The notes beneath the pieces are model-generated. The model worked only from the letters and a program-made list of their open reading frames with translations, had not been told where the DNA came from and did no database searches. From positions 2,480,001-2,544,000 of the forward strand of contig NC_017094.1 in assembly GCF_000284315.1 (NCBI RefSeq): DNA of 64,000 nucleotides, read 5' to 3'. Positions 26,743 through 35,575 of this stretch are shown here, one piece after another. Within the stretch, counting starts at the first letter, position 1. Every line of letters begins with the position of its first letter. The DNA is from Leptospirillum ferrooxidans C2-3. Its GTDB lineage: Bacteria > Nitrospirota > Leptospirillia > Leptospirillales > Leptospirillaceae. The position numbers and the translations under genes were made by a program.

Positions 26743-27475
26743 TCTTCTGCTCAGAAGACCGGGATCCCCAAGGCTAGAGATTCGATGTTCCATCACTCTC
26801 GGCCAAAAATATCTCCTTGGGGTCTGTGGCGCTTCCGGATCGGGAAAGACCTCCTTCCTTCGCATGCTCGCCGGCCTTCTTTCCCCCGATGACGGATCGA
26901 TCGTCATGGGAAACTCTGTCTGGTTTGACCGGCAAAAAGGAATCGAAGCCCCCACAGAGCAGCGGGACATTTCCTACCTTCCGCAGAATGTCTGTCTTTT
27001 TCCCCACATGACGATCCGGGAGAACCTTGTCTTTGCGGCGGAATCAGCAAGACCAGAAAAAACCCGCTTGGCTTTTTCCCTTTTTTCCGGAATAAAACGA
27101 ACCGGAAAGATCTCAAAAGAACGCGATCAGGAGCTGACACGGTTGTCGACCCTTTTCGGGATCGAAGATCTCATGAACAAAAAAGTGGGAGAACTCTCCG
27201 GAGGGCAAGCCCGAAAGGCCGCCCTGGCCCGGATGTTTCTGAAACCCTGTTCCCTCTACCTTCTCGACGAGCCCCTGACAGCCATCGATCCGGCGGCCAG
27301 ACGGGTTTTGACCAGCGTGATCATGAATCTTCTCGACGAAACGGGAACTCCGGCGATATGGGTCACCCATTCTCCCGATGAGGTGGCCTGCGTGGCTAAC
27401 GAAATGGCCGAGTTTTCCACCTCTGAGGCGGAAGACAAGACAGGATGGTGGCAAAAACCACTCCGAAACCAATAG
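26714..27475 (+). CDS. modC: Molybdate ABC transporter ATPase ModC without TOBE domain
   Basis: 253 aa, GTG start inside modB. Walker A GASGSGKT, Q-loop LPQNVCLFPHMT, signature LSGGQARKAALAR, Walker B LYLLDEPLTAID, H-loop THSPDEV. The protein ends soon after the H-loop, so the ~100-residue Mo-binding TOBE/Mop domain of classical ModC (about 350 aa) is absent and direct molybdate feedback is probably lost. A 15-20 residue insert (PEKTRLAFSLFSGIKRTGKIS) precedes the signature. Confidence 0.9.
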   Translation: MNPSKSLDVDLLLRRPGSPRLEIRCSITLGQKYLLGVCGASGSGKTSFLRMLAGLLSPDDGSIVMGNSVWFDRQKGIEAPTEQRDISYLPQNVCLFPHMTIRENLVFAAESARPEKTRLAFSLFSGIKRTGKISKERDQELTRLSTLFGIEDLMNKKVGELSGGQARKAALARMFLKPCSLYLLDEPLTAIDPAARRVLTSVIMNLLDETGTPAIWVTHSPDEVACVANEMAEFSTSEAEDKTGWWQKPLRNQ

Positions 27476-27822
27476 GAAACGTCCACCCAAAATAGAAAAA
27501 AGCCTCTGCCAGAACCAGACTGGAAAAATGCCATGGATTTCATGAACTCCTGTTGAGCGCAAAAACCCCTTGTAATCTCTCCATCCCGAGATTATATTCT
27601 TGAACGGTATCTCTTCTCTGATTTCTCCTTCTCTTTTTCCCCTCCGACGCCGCTGTCGGTTTCCCCAATAGTCGATTGCCGGCAAAGAAGCCCTGCACCA
27701 ATGCACAAGACCCCAGGATCCATTCCAAAATCATTTTATAAAGAATCCTGAAGACCAAAAGCCTGAACTCCGTCCCATGGTCTACCGGGTCCTTCAAGTC
27801 TATCCTTCCCAAAGGAGGTCTC
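27476..27822 (+). other. Intergenic region between the mod and hydrogenase operons
   Basis: 347 bp with no credible gene. It contains the sigma-70-like promoter at 27570-27598 and a long leader to hupS. No clear intrinsic terminator after modC and no good -24/-12 promoter was seen. Confidence 0.5.
27570..27598 (+). promoter_or_regulatory. Sigma-70-type promoter of the hydrogenase operon
   Basis: TTGTAA, 17-bp spacer, TATATT: 4/6 and 5/6 matches with ideal spacing. The predicted start near 27605 leaves a ~218-nt leader before hupS. Confidence 0.6.
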
Positions 27823-28968
27823 ATGCCCGAAACCGTTTATGAAGTGATGAAAAGTCAGGGAATCACCCGAAGAAGCTTTATCAAATTTTGCAGTCTCATG
27901 GCGGCGGGAATGTCACTCGCACCATCATTCGTTCCGGTCATTGCCAGTGCGCTCGAGACCATGCCCAGAGTTCCGGTCCTCTGGCTCCATGGTCTTGAGT
28001 GCACCTGCTGCAGCGAATCCTTCATCCGTTCATCGCATCCGCTGGCGAAGGATGTGATCCTCTCGATGATCTCCCTTGACTATGATGACACTCTGATGGC
28101 TGCAGCGGGACATGAAGCTGAAGACTGCCTTGAAAGCGTGATGAAAAAGCACCCGGGGGAATACATCCTCGCCGTCGAGGGCAATCCGCCCATGAACGAA
28201 GACGGAATGTACTGCATTGTCGGCGGAAAACCGTTTGTGGAGCAGTTGAGAAGAGTCGCATCCAAGGCCAAGGCAGTGATCGCATGGGGATCCTGCGCCT
28301 CGTGGGGATGCGTTCAGGCGGCCAAACCCAACCCCACCCAGGCAACCCCCATTCATGAAATCCTGACCGACAGGCAGGTCATCAAGATTCCGGGATGTCC
28401 TCCGATCGCCGAGGTGATGACCGGAGTCATCACCTATATCACCACCTTTGGCAGACTCCCTGAGCTCGACCGTGAGGGACGTCCCAAAATGTTTTACAGC
28501 CAGAGAATCCACGACAAGTGCTACCGTCGCCCCAACTACGATGCCGGGCAATACGTCGAACACTGGGACGACGAGGGAGCCCGCAAGGGATATTGCCTTT
28601 ACAAAATGGGTTGCAAGGGGCCGGTGACCTACAATGCCTGCTCGACCACAGGGTGGAATAATGGGGTCTCTTTTCCCATCAAGTCCGGACACGGATGCAT
28701 CGGTTGCTCCGAAAAGGATTTCTGGGACAAGGGCCCATTCTACAAACATCTTTCAAACCTTGAAGGATTTGGTGTAGAGGCTGACGCCGACACGATCGGG
28801 CTCACCACCCTTGGTGTCGCGGGAGCAGGTGTTGCCGCCCACGCTCTCCTCACAGGCATTCAAAAATCCGGCGGAGGTCACGAATCCGGAAAAACGAAGG
28901 CTTCCCGATCCGAAGCAGCCGGCAAGGATCAGGCACCGAACTTGCCTCAGAAGGAGACGAAAGAATGA
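27823..28968 (+). CDS. hupS: O2-tolerant uptake [NiFe]-hydrogenase small subunit
   Basis: 381 aa. Twin-arginine signal ITRRSFIKF (residues 14-22) for Tat export with the large subunit. The proximal-cluster region has the extra cysteines of O2-tolerant membrane-bound enzymes: LECTCCSE (Cys60, 62, 63) and [10 protein letters not shown] (Cys158, 163), where standard enzymes have CTGC and G. Further Fe-S motifs: [35 protein letters not shown]-terminal helix (~residues 325-345) anchors it to the membrane, and a basic tail follows. AAAGGAGG precedes the ATG. Confidence 0.96.
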   Translation: MPETVYEVMKSQGITRRSFIKFCSLMAAGMSLAPSFVPVIASALETMPRVPVLWLHGLECTCCSESFIRSSHPLAKDVILSMISLDYDDTLMAAAGHEAEDCLESVMKKHPGEYILAVEGNPPMNEDGMYCIVGGKPFVEQLRRVASKAKAVIAWGSCASWGCVQAAKPNPTQATPIHEILTDRQVIKIPGCPPIAEVMTGVITYITTFGRLPELDREGRPKMFYSQRIHDKCYRRPNYDAGQYVEHWDDEGARKGYCLYKMGCKGPVTYNACSTTGWNNGVSFPIKSGHGCIGCSEKDFWDKGPFYKHLSNLEGFGVEADADTIGLTTLGVAGAGVAAHALLTGIQKSGGGHESGKTKASRSEAAGKDQAPNLPQKETKE

Positions 28969-30758
28969 GCGTCTATGAAACACAAGGTTTCCGGATGGAC
29001 AATTCCGGACGAAGGGTGGTGGTTGACCCTGTTACAAGAATCGAGGGACATCTTCGCTGTGAAGTGAATCTTGACAGCAACAACATCATCAGAAACGCGG
29101 TCAGTTCCGGAACAATGTGGCGAGGAATCGAGACCATCCTTAAAGGGAGAGATCCCCGGGACGCCTGGGCCTTCACCCAAAGGATCTGCGGCGTTTGTAC
29201 CGGAGTCCATGCCCTCGTCTCCGTCCGGACGGTCGAAGATGCCTTGGGAATCACCATTCCCGACAATGCCAACATCATCAGGAATCTCATGCATCTGACT
29301 CTCATGGTTCAGGATCATCTGGTCCACTTCTACCACCTCCACGCCATGGACTGGGTCGATGTGCCCAATGCCCTGAAGGCAGACCCCAGACAAACCTCGG
29401 CAATCGCCCAAAAGATCTCCCGTTGGCCAAACTCGTCACCCGGATATTTCCGGGATGTCCAGAACCGGCTCAAAAAATTCGTCGAATCCGGACAACTAGG
29501 CCCCTTCATGAACGGCTACTGGGGGAATCCCTCCTACAAACTTCCGGCAGAGGTCAATCTGCTCGCGGTGACCCACTATCTTGAAGCACTGGATTTCCAG
29601 AAGGAAATCGTCAAGATCCACACGATTTTCGGAGGAAAAAATCCCCATCCCAACTGGCTGGTTGGCGGCGTTCCCTGCGCGATCAATATCGACGGAGATC
29701 TTTCGGCGGGAGCACCGCTCAACATGGAACGATTGAACTATGTCTCCCAGATCATCGAGAGAACCATCACGTTCATCGATCAGGTCTACATTCCGGACCT
29801 GGTCGCCATCGCGTCCTACTATAAGGACTGGCTGTACGGAGGAGGCCTGTCGAGCCAGAATGTCATGTCCTACGGAGAGTTTCCGGACCACCCGAATGAT
29901 TACTCTCCCCGAAACCTTCTTCTTCCCCGCGGAGCGATCATCGGTGGAGACCTCTCCACCGTCCATCCGGTGGACCTCAAAAACCCCACCGAGATCGAAG
30001 AGTTTGTCGTCCACTCCTGGTACCGGTACCCGGATGAAACCAGAGGAATCCATCCCTGGGACGGCATCACCGATCCGAACTATATTCTGGGGAAAAACGC
30101 CAAGGGAACACCGACCGACATCAAGGAGCTGGACGAGGAAGGTAAGTACTCCTTCATCAAGGCCCCGAGATGGAACGGCCATGCCATGGAAGTGGGCCCA
30201 TTGGCCAGATGGATCATCGGATACGCCCAAAAAAAACCGGAATTCAAGGAGCCGGTCGACAAACTCCTGAGTTCGCTTGGACTTCCCGTGAGCGCCCTTT
30301 TTTCAACGCTCGGCCGAACGGCGGCACGGGGTCTTGAAGCCTCCTGGTCGGCCCACAAGATGCGCTATTTCCATAAACGTCTGATGGACAATATCCGCGC
30401 TGGAAATACAGCGACCGCCAATACGGAGAAGTGGGAACCCCGGACTTGGCCAAAAGAGTGCAAGGGGGTTGGATTCGCGGAGGCTCCGAGAGGCGCCCTC
30501 GGCCACTGGATCCGGATCAGGGAGGGGAAAATCGAAAACTATCAGGCGGTCGTTCCCACCACCTGGAACGGATCTCCACGTGACCCCAAGGGACAGATCG
30601 GCGCGTTCGAGGCCGCCCTTATGAACACCCCTCTCGCCGATCCGAAACAGCCTCTTGAGATACTCAGGACACTCCACAGCTTCGATCCCTGCCTGGCCTG
30701 CTCCACTCATATCCTCGGGCCAGAGGGGAAACCTCTTCACAGTGTGAAAGTCCGGTAA
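28965..30758 (+). CDS. hupL: Uptake [NiFe]-hydrogenase large subunit
   Basis: 597 aa, overlapping hupS by 4 bp. Ni-Fe ligands: Cys75 and Cys78 ([12 protein letters not shown]) and Cys576 and Cys579 ([16 protein letters not shown]). The 15-residue tail after His582 is removed by HupD after Ni insertion. It oxidises H2, including that made by nitrogenase, feeding electrons via HupS and the cytochrome b to quinone. Group 1 family by motif and partners. Confidence 0.97.
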   Translation: MSVYETQGFRMDNSGRRVVVDPVTRIEGHLRCEVNLDSNNIIRNAVSSGTMWRGIETILKGRDPRDAWAFTQRICGVCTGVHALVSVRTVEDALGITIPDNANIIRNLMHLTLMVQDHLVHFYHLHAMDWVDVPNALKADPRQTSAIAQKISRWPNSSPGYFRDVQNRLKKFVESGQLGPFMNGYWGNPSYKLPAEVNLLAVTHYLEALDFQKEIVKIHTIFGGKNPHPNWLVGGVPCAINIDGDLSAGAPLNMERLNYVSQIIERTITFIDQVYIPDLVAIASYYKDWLYGGGLSSQNVMSYGEFPDHPNDYSPRNLLLPRGAIIGGDLSTVHPVDLKNPTEIEEFVVHSWYRYPDETRGIHPWDGITDPNYILGKNAKGTPTDIKELDEEGKYSFIKAPRWNGHAMEVGPLARWIIGYAQKKPEFKEPVDKLLSSLGLPVSALFSTLGRTAARGLEASWSAHKMRYFHKRLMDNIRAGNTATANTEKWEPRTWPKECKGVGFAEAPRGALGHWIRIREGKIENYQAVVPTTWNGSPRDPKGQIGAFEAALMNTPLADPKQPLEILRTLHSFDPCLACSTHILGPEGKPLHSVKVR

Positions 30759-30781
30759 AAATCCGGACATGGAGGAAAAAT

Positions 30782-31483
30782 ATGGGGTACGAGGTCGAAG
30801 TTTCCACGGTGGCTCCGGAAAACGATGAAGGGGTCCACTACATCTATGAAGCTCCGGTCCGAATTTGGCACTGGATCAATGCCGGATCGATCCTCGTCCT
30901 GGCGGTGAGCGGTTATCTAATCGCCCACCCGTTTCCAAGTCTCATGGGCGAGGCAAGCCATCATTTCCTGATGGGAGACATCCGGTTCTCCCATTTTGTC
31001 GCAGCCTATCTCTTCGGCGGGGGATTTCTCATCCGGTTTTTATGGAGCTTCATCGGAAACACCTATTCCCGGGAACTTTTCCGCATCCCGGTAACAAGCG
31101 GCGAATGGTGGAAGGATCTGTCCCGTGAAATCCGCTGGATCTTCTTTCTGGAAAAGAGTCCAAGGAAATACTATGGACACAATCCCGTGGCCCAGTCGGC
31201 CATGTTTGTCTTTTTCGTACTCGGCTCCCTTGTGATGATCGGTACAGGCGGGGCGATGTACGCAGAGGGACTCGGAGCAGGTTCATGGGCCGATCGATTG
31301 TTTGGCTGGATCACTCCCCTAGTTGGACAGCCCCAGGATTTGAGAACGCTCCACCACCTCGGCATGTGGTTTATTCTGGTCTTTGTTTTGGGACATATCT
31401 ACATGGCGATCAGGGAAGACATTGTGGGACGTCAGACCTCGGTCGGGACCATGATCAGCGGTTTCCGGTTCTTCAGAAAGTGA
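30782..31483 (+). CDS. hupC: Hydrogenase cytochrome b subunit
   Basis: 233 aa, four predicted helices. Haem His candidates: RIWHWINAGS, HFLMGDIRFSHFVAAY, HHLGMWFILVFVLGHIYMAIRED. It receives electrons from HupS and reduces quinone. GGAGG precedes the ATG, 23 bp after hupL. Confidence 0.93.
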   Translation: MGYEVEVSTVAPENDEGVHYIYEAPVRIWHWINAGSILVLAVSGYLIAHPFPSLMGEASHHFLMGDIRFSHFVAAYLFGGGFLIRFLWSFIGNTYSRELFRIPVTSGEWWKDLSREIRWIFFLEKSPRKYYGHNPVAQSAMFVFFVLGSLVMIGTGGAMYAEGLGAGSWADRLFGWITPLVGQPQDLRTLHHLGMWFILVFVLGHIYMAIREDIVGRQTSVGTMISGFRFFRK

Positions 31484-31491
31484 TCGGAAAA

Positions 31492-32064
31492 ATGGAGAGT
31501 CTCCCAAAAACATTGATTCTGGGGATTGGAAACCTCCTGTGGGGAGACGAGGGGTTGGGCGTCCGGGCCGTCTGGGCCTTTCAGGAACAGTTTCATCTTC
31601 CCGAGGGAGTCACCATCATGGACGGAGGAACCCAGGGGCTTTCACTCACCCCGTTCATCCAGGAAACCGACCGTCTCCTGATCTTTGATGCCGTGGACTT
31701 TCAACAAGAGCCCGGATCCATTGTTGTGCGCCGAAATGAAGAGGTCCCGGCTTACCTTCACTCAGGCAAGATGAGCCTTCATCAAACCGGCTTCCAGGAG
31801 GTGCTGATCCTGTGCGACCTCCTTGGATCATCTCCGAGGGAAATGGCCCTGGTCGGAGTGCAGCCATTGGAGTGGGATGAATTCGGTGGATCACTCACCG
31901 CTCTGGTAGAAGGACAGATTCCCCTTATTCTGGAAAAAGGAGCGGAGATCCTCGCTGAATGGGGGCTCGTCCTGTCTCCCGGAAAGGAGATTCCCTTTGA
32001 CAGGATCTCTCCCGACCCTATTCACATGACCATATCCGACCGGAGAACATTCCCATGTGCCTAG
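31492..32064 (+). CDS. hupD: Hydrogenase maturation endopeptidase
   Basis: 190 aa. GIGNLLWGDEGLGVRAV at the start has the first acidic Ni-sensing residue, and IFDAVDF has the second; SLHQTGFQEVL supplies the His. It cleaves the HupL C-terminal tail. The start is uncertain: ATG 31492 is used, but GTG 31480 overlapping the hupC stop is possible. Its 3' end overlaps the next gene by 10 bp. Confidence 0.9.
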   Translation: MESLPKTLILGIGNLLWGDEGLGVRAVWAFQEQFHLPEGVTIMDGGTQGLSLTPFIQETDRLLIFDAVDFQQEPGSIVVRRNEEVPAYLHSGKMSLHQTGFQEVLILCDLLGSSPREMALVGVQPLEWDEFGGSLTALVEGQIPLILEKGAEILAEWGLVLSPGKEIPFDRISPDPIHMTISDRRTFPCA

Positions 32065-32363
32065 GAGTGCCCATGAGGGTTCTTGAGTCCCACCCTTTCC
32101 TTTCGAAATGCGAGGGTCGTGGGGAAATCCGATCCATTCAGATGGCCCTGGTCGGAGCTCAGACGCCGGGAACATGGGTCATGGCCTTTCTGGGTCAGGC
32201 CCGCCAGGTTCTGACGGAGGATGAGGCAATGGAGATCAATCTTGCCCTGGACGCCCTTGAGGCGGCATTTGCCGGGGAGACTGACTTTGAGCGCTTTTTT
32301 CCGGACATCCCTTCCCGCTCCTCCGGAGCGGCCAATGGACTCACCGATGGAGAAAACCCATGA
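32055..32363 (+). CDS. hupF: HypC/HupF-family hydrogenase chaperone
   Basis: 102 aa. It begins MCLGVPMRVLE with the essential Cys2 after Met removal, followed by WVMAFLGQARQVLTEDEA. Compared with the second HypC-type gene (38034) it is longer and lies among hup genes, so it is probably the HupF-type chaperone that also protects HupL under O2. Confidence 0.88.
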   Translation: MCLGVPMRVLESHPFLSKCEGRGEIRSIQMALVGAQTPGTWVMAFLGQARQVLTEDEAMEINLALDALEAAFAGETDFERFFPDIPSRSSGAANGLTDGENP

Positions 32364-33166
32364 GCATGACCTCCTCTCCGGACATTCCGGAACACACACG
32401 CATCACCCCCAGACTTTACGAATCCATGGTCGCCATTCAAGATCTGCTGGCAAAAGCCATCGAACACCCCGATGAAAGCTATGGGTTATCCCTTGAATCC
32501 CTCACGCCGGAAGAATGCGGCCACCTTGTCGAACTCTTGGGAGAAGGAGAGATCTCCGGGAGGATTCTTTCGGACGATCCGGAAAAAAAAGGCAAGGCAC
32601 TCCATGTCCGGGAATCAAACTATCCAGGTCTATGGCTTCTGGGAAACAGTCCGGAGGGGTCTTCGAACGGAGTGGTCCTTTCGGAAATTGAGGTGGGAAG
32701 ATCTCCCCGGCTTCTCCGCACAAAACCGGTCGTGGCGCCCGGCCTCGTCCCGGACGAGCGTTATGAAGGCCCACTCAAGCACCTCTTTCCCCATCTCATG
32801 AATGCTCGTCCACTCCTGGGCGAGTTGGCATGGCATCTTGAAAACCATTCCCCCCGAAAGGGGGCCCATAAAATCTTTCTGAACAAGCTTCCCCTGTCTG
32901 AAGCAGATGCCGAATGGATCGACCGGCTCTTGAAAGAAGACCGGATCTCTCTGGTCTCCAGGGGGTACGGAGCCTGCCAGATCCATTCGACTGCTTTTCC
33001 GGGTCTATGGAGGGTCCTCTACAAAAATCCGGAAGGAATCCTGCTTCTCGATGCCATTTGTGTGACGGACGTTCCGGATGAGGTTGCGGCGACAGGGGAG
33101 GACATGACCGATGGTCTTCTCCAATATGAGGAATTTCTCAAATGGATCGCATCGGACCTTTCTTGA
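32360..33166 (+). CDS. hupH: Hydrogenase expression/formation protein HupH
   Basis: 268 aa with two copies of the HupH/HyaF C-terminal-type domain: ESLTPEECGHLVELLGEGEISGRI...ESNYPGLWLL (residues ~45-95) and LPLSEADAEWIDRLLKEDRISLVSRGYG...STAFPGLWRVLYKNPEG (~175-230). HupH helps assemble the small-subunit Fe-S clusters. ATGA overlap with hupF. Confidence 0.88.
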   Translation: MSMTSSPDIPEHTRITPRLYESMVAIQDLLAKAIEHPDESYGLSLESLTPEECGHLVELLGEGEISGRILSDDPEKKGKALHVRESNYPGLWLLGNSPEGSSNGVVLSEIEVGRSPRLLRTKPVVAPGLVPDERYEGPLKHLFPHLMNARPLLGELAWHLENHSPRKGAHKIFLNKLPLSEADAEWIDRLLKEDRISLVSRGYGACQIHSTAFPGLWRVLYKNPEGILLLDAICVTDVPDEVAATGEDMTDGLLQYEEFLKWIASDLS

Positions 33167-34323
33167 GACCGATCAAAACTCCAAAAGCTCCCCCCGGACT
33201 GATCGAGCTTTGTCTGGAGAGTGACCCGGGCGGGCCTTCGGGGAGGATCGGGATTGTTCCCAGGAACCTTTCCCATCTGAAACTTCTTGAGGGCATTGAT
33301 GCCGGGAAGAGCCTCGCCCGGGTGGGATTTCTCTTCACCCTTTGTCGCATGGCCCAGACCACCTTGGCCCGGGAAGCTTTATGCTGTGCCCAGTCACGGC
33401 CCATCCTTCCAAACGAGCGAAGAAAAGCCGAATGGATGGTCCTGAAAGAAAGTCTTCTCGAGTCGCTCAGAACCGTCCTGACTCTCCCCGGGACCTCTTT
33501 TTCTCCAAGCGGCTGGAACTTCGACGATTTTCGGGGGCTGGCCAACGGGGTACCCGACGAAAATCCCGACACACCCTTCTGGAGAGCTTTCCGGGAGATA
33601 AGCGAACGTTCTGTTTTCGGAGGTCCATCCTCCCGCTTCATGGAAATGGATTCGCCTGAACAATGGGACCAATGGGCGCAAAGTGGAAAAAAGGAAAAAA
33701 ACACTCCGGTCTCCCTTCTGGCCCGGGAGCTTTTCAAAGAAAAACGAATGAAGAATGTTTTTTTTCCGGAAATGACAACACAGAGGATCATGGAGACCCG
33801 GGAGGTCATTATGGACAGTCTCCACAATGTTCACTTCCTGACCCACCCTCATCTTCGGGGAGTTTTTCATGAGACTGGACCCAAATCCAGAATGAGCTCC
33901 CATCCACTGGTCATCAGCCTGGATACAGAGCGTCCTCTTGCCGCCCGTCTCGCATCCCGGCTTCTTGAACTCGCCTCATGGGCAGCAGAAGGTCCCCGGA
34001 TGGTCGGGAAAAGCCTTCTCTTCGGAATTGCCTCAGAATCCACAGCCCCCGGGACCGGCCTGGCGTGGGCTGAAACAGCCCGTGGGGTTCTCGTCCACCT
34101 GGCGACTGTCCGCAACGGACAGACCGGGATCTACCGGATCCTCGCCCCGACCGAATGGACCTTTCATCCGGAGGGAGGACCTTTTAAAAGATGGGTCAAC
34201 AACTGGCATGGACTCTCCGGACCCTGCGAAGAATCGGGTGAAACGAATGAATTCTGGACAAGCCTCGATCAGGCGTTATGGATCTTCGACCCCTGCACCC
34301 CGGTCCGCTTGCCGGAGAGGTGA
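33142..34323 (+). CDS. hupK: HupK-like degenerate hydrogenase large-subunit homologue
   Basis: 393 aa, overlapping hupH by 25 bp. The large-subunit fold is kept but the RxCGxC motif is FTLCRMAQ (Cys68) and the C-terminus is FDPCTPVRLPER (Cys385), so each CxxC keeps one Cys. This matches HupK, thought to hold Fe(CN)2CO before transfer to the true subunit in O2-exposed maturation. Residues ~170-220 are poorly conserved and charged. Confidence 0.82.
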   Translation: MDRIGPFLRPIKTPKAPPGLIELCLESDPGGPSGRIGIVPRNLSHLKLLEGIDAGKSLARVGFLFTLCRMAQTTLAREALCCAQSRPILPNERRKAEWMVLKESLLESLRTVLTLPGTSFSPSGWNFDDFRGLANGVPDENPDTPFWRAFREISERSVFGGPSSRFMEMDSPEQWDQWAQSGKKEKNTPVSLLARELFKEKRMKNVFFPEMTTQRIMETREVIMDSLHNVHFLTHPHLRGVFHETGPKSRMSSHPLVISLDTERPLAARLASRLLELASWAAEGPRMVGKSLLFGIASESTAPGTGLAWAETARGVLVHLATVRNGQTGIYRILAPTEWTFHPEGGPFKRWVNNWHGLSGPCEESGETNEFWTSLDQALWIFDPCTPVRLPER

Positions 34324-34341
34324 AGACGGGAGGACGGAAAA

Positions 34342-34683
34342 ATGCATGAACTATCACTTGCAACAAGCCTTCTAGAGCTATTGGAGGAGCGGGCCTTACT
34401 CGACGCCTTCAGCCGGGTTCAGAAGATCGTTCTGAAAGTGGGAGAACTGTCCGGGGTATCGATTCCGGCCCTCCGCCAGGGCTTTGAGTTTGCCACGAAA
34501 GGGACCCTCGCAGAAGGGGCGAAAATGGATATCATCGAACCCCCCGGATCAGGCTGGTGCTTCACCTGCGAACGGACCGTTCCGCTCAGGGATCCCTTCC
34601 GAAGCTGTCCGTATTGCGGAAAAAGCGCTGTCACACCAACCGGTGGAATGGAATTCATGGTCGTGGAACTTGTGGTCCTGTAA
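34342..34683 (+). CDS. hypA: Hydrogenase nickel incorporation protein HypA
   Basis: 113 aa. MHELSLATSLLELLEE begins with the Ni-binding MHE; Zn cysteines are CFTCERT and CPYCGKS. With HypB it delivers Ni to the large subunit and possibly to other Ni enzymes. GGAGGAC precedes the start. Confidence 0.95.
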   Translation: MHELSLATSLLELLEERALLDAFSRVQKIVLKVGELSGVSIPALRQGFEFATKGTLAEGAKMDIIEPPGSGWCFTCERTVPLRDPFRSCPYCGKSAVTPTGGMEFMVVELVVL

Positions 34684-34696
34684 AAATGCGTTCACC

Positions 34697-34712
34697 GGGT
34701 GCATTCGCACCC
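34697..34712 (+). other. Small hairpin between hypA and hypB
   Basis: GGGTGC-ATTC-GCACCC, a perfect 6-bp stem with a four-base loop, without a T run. It may tune hypB expression. Confidence 0.3.
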
Positions 34713-34762
34713 ATAGTACTGGCTGATCAGATCATGTGTTGCTGAAGACACAAGGGGGCTTT

Positions 34763-35575
34763 ATGTGTATCGATTGCGGCTGCACCTCATCCAATGAGAG
34801 CCATTCCCATGAACATGATGGCCATAGCCATGATCATCGAAATCACTCCACTTCTTCCAATCTCCACTCCACAACCCGTCGCATCAGCCTGGAACAGGAC
34901 GTTCTCGCCGCCAACAACCGGCTGGCTGCTGAAAACCGGCGTTTCTTCCAGGAAAAAAGAATTCTGCCTCTAAATATTCTCTCGAGCCCCGGAACCGGAA
35001 AAACAACCCTCATAGAACAGACCGTTCTGGCACTCGAGAGACGGTCCCGGGCAGGAAGTCAGTCCTTCCCACTGGCCGTCATCGAGGGAGACCAAGCAAC
35101 AAGCAGGGATAGCGACCGAATCAGACAGCTGGGAATTCCGGCAATCCAGATCAACACGGGAAAAGGGTGCCACCTCGACGCCCATCAGATCGGTCACGCC
35201 TCCCGGGATCTTCCTCTTTCTCCCGGGCTGGTTCTCTTCATCGAAAATATCGGCAATCTCGTCTGTCCCGCTCTTTTTGATCTGGGAGAGTCGGCCAGGG
35301 TTGTCCTTTTCTCCGTCACCGAAGGAGAGGACAAGCCCATCAAGTATCCCCAGATGTTCCAGCTGGCCGATCTCGTCCTCATGACAAAGACCGACCTCCT
35401 TCCTCATCTCGACTTCGATCGGGAGATGGCGCTGAACTACATCCGGGCGATCAATCCCGAGGCAACGATCCTCGAGGTGTCCGCCAAATCGGGAGCCGGT
35501 CTGGAGAAATGGATCGAATGGATCTTTTCTCTCGAAAAACGGGTGTGCGATCCCGTTATGAGAACGGACGCATAG
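34763..35575 (+). CDS. hypB: Hydrogenase nickel GTPase HypB
   Basis: 270 aa. MCIDCGC is the N-terminal Ni site, followed by a short His-rich stretch (about residues 15-32). GTPase P-loop ILSSPGTGKTTL, IEGDQATSRDSDRI, GKGCHLDAHQIGHA metal site, and MTKTDLLPHLDFD (NKxD-type motif reads TKTD). The start at 34763 is fixed by the MCxxCGC motif. Confidence 0.94.
   Translation: MCIDCGCTSSNESHSHEHDGHSHDHRNHSTSSNLHSTTRRISLEQDVLAANNRLAAENRRFFQEKRILPLNILSSPGTGKTTLIEQTVLALERRSRAGSQSFPLAVIEGDQATSRDSDRIRQLGIPAIQINTGKGCHLDAHQIGHASRDLPLSPGLVLFIENIGNLVCPALFDLGESARVVLFSVTEGEDKPIKYPQMFQLADLVLMTKTDLLPHLDFDREMALNYIRAINPEATILEVSAKSGAGLEKWIEWIFSLEKRVCDPVMRTDA

Noticed and set aside
27476-27822. Sigma-54 promoter for the hydrogenase operon
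   Set aside because: No GG-N10-GC with reasonable flanks was found; a sigma-70-type pair fits better.
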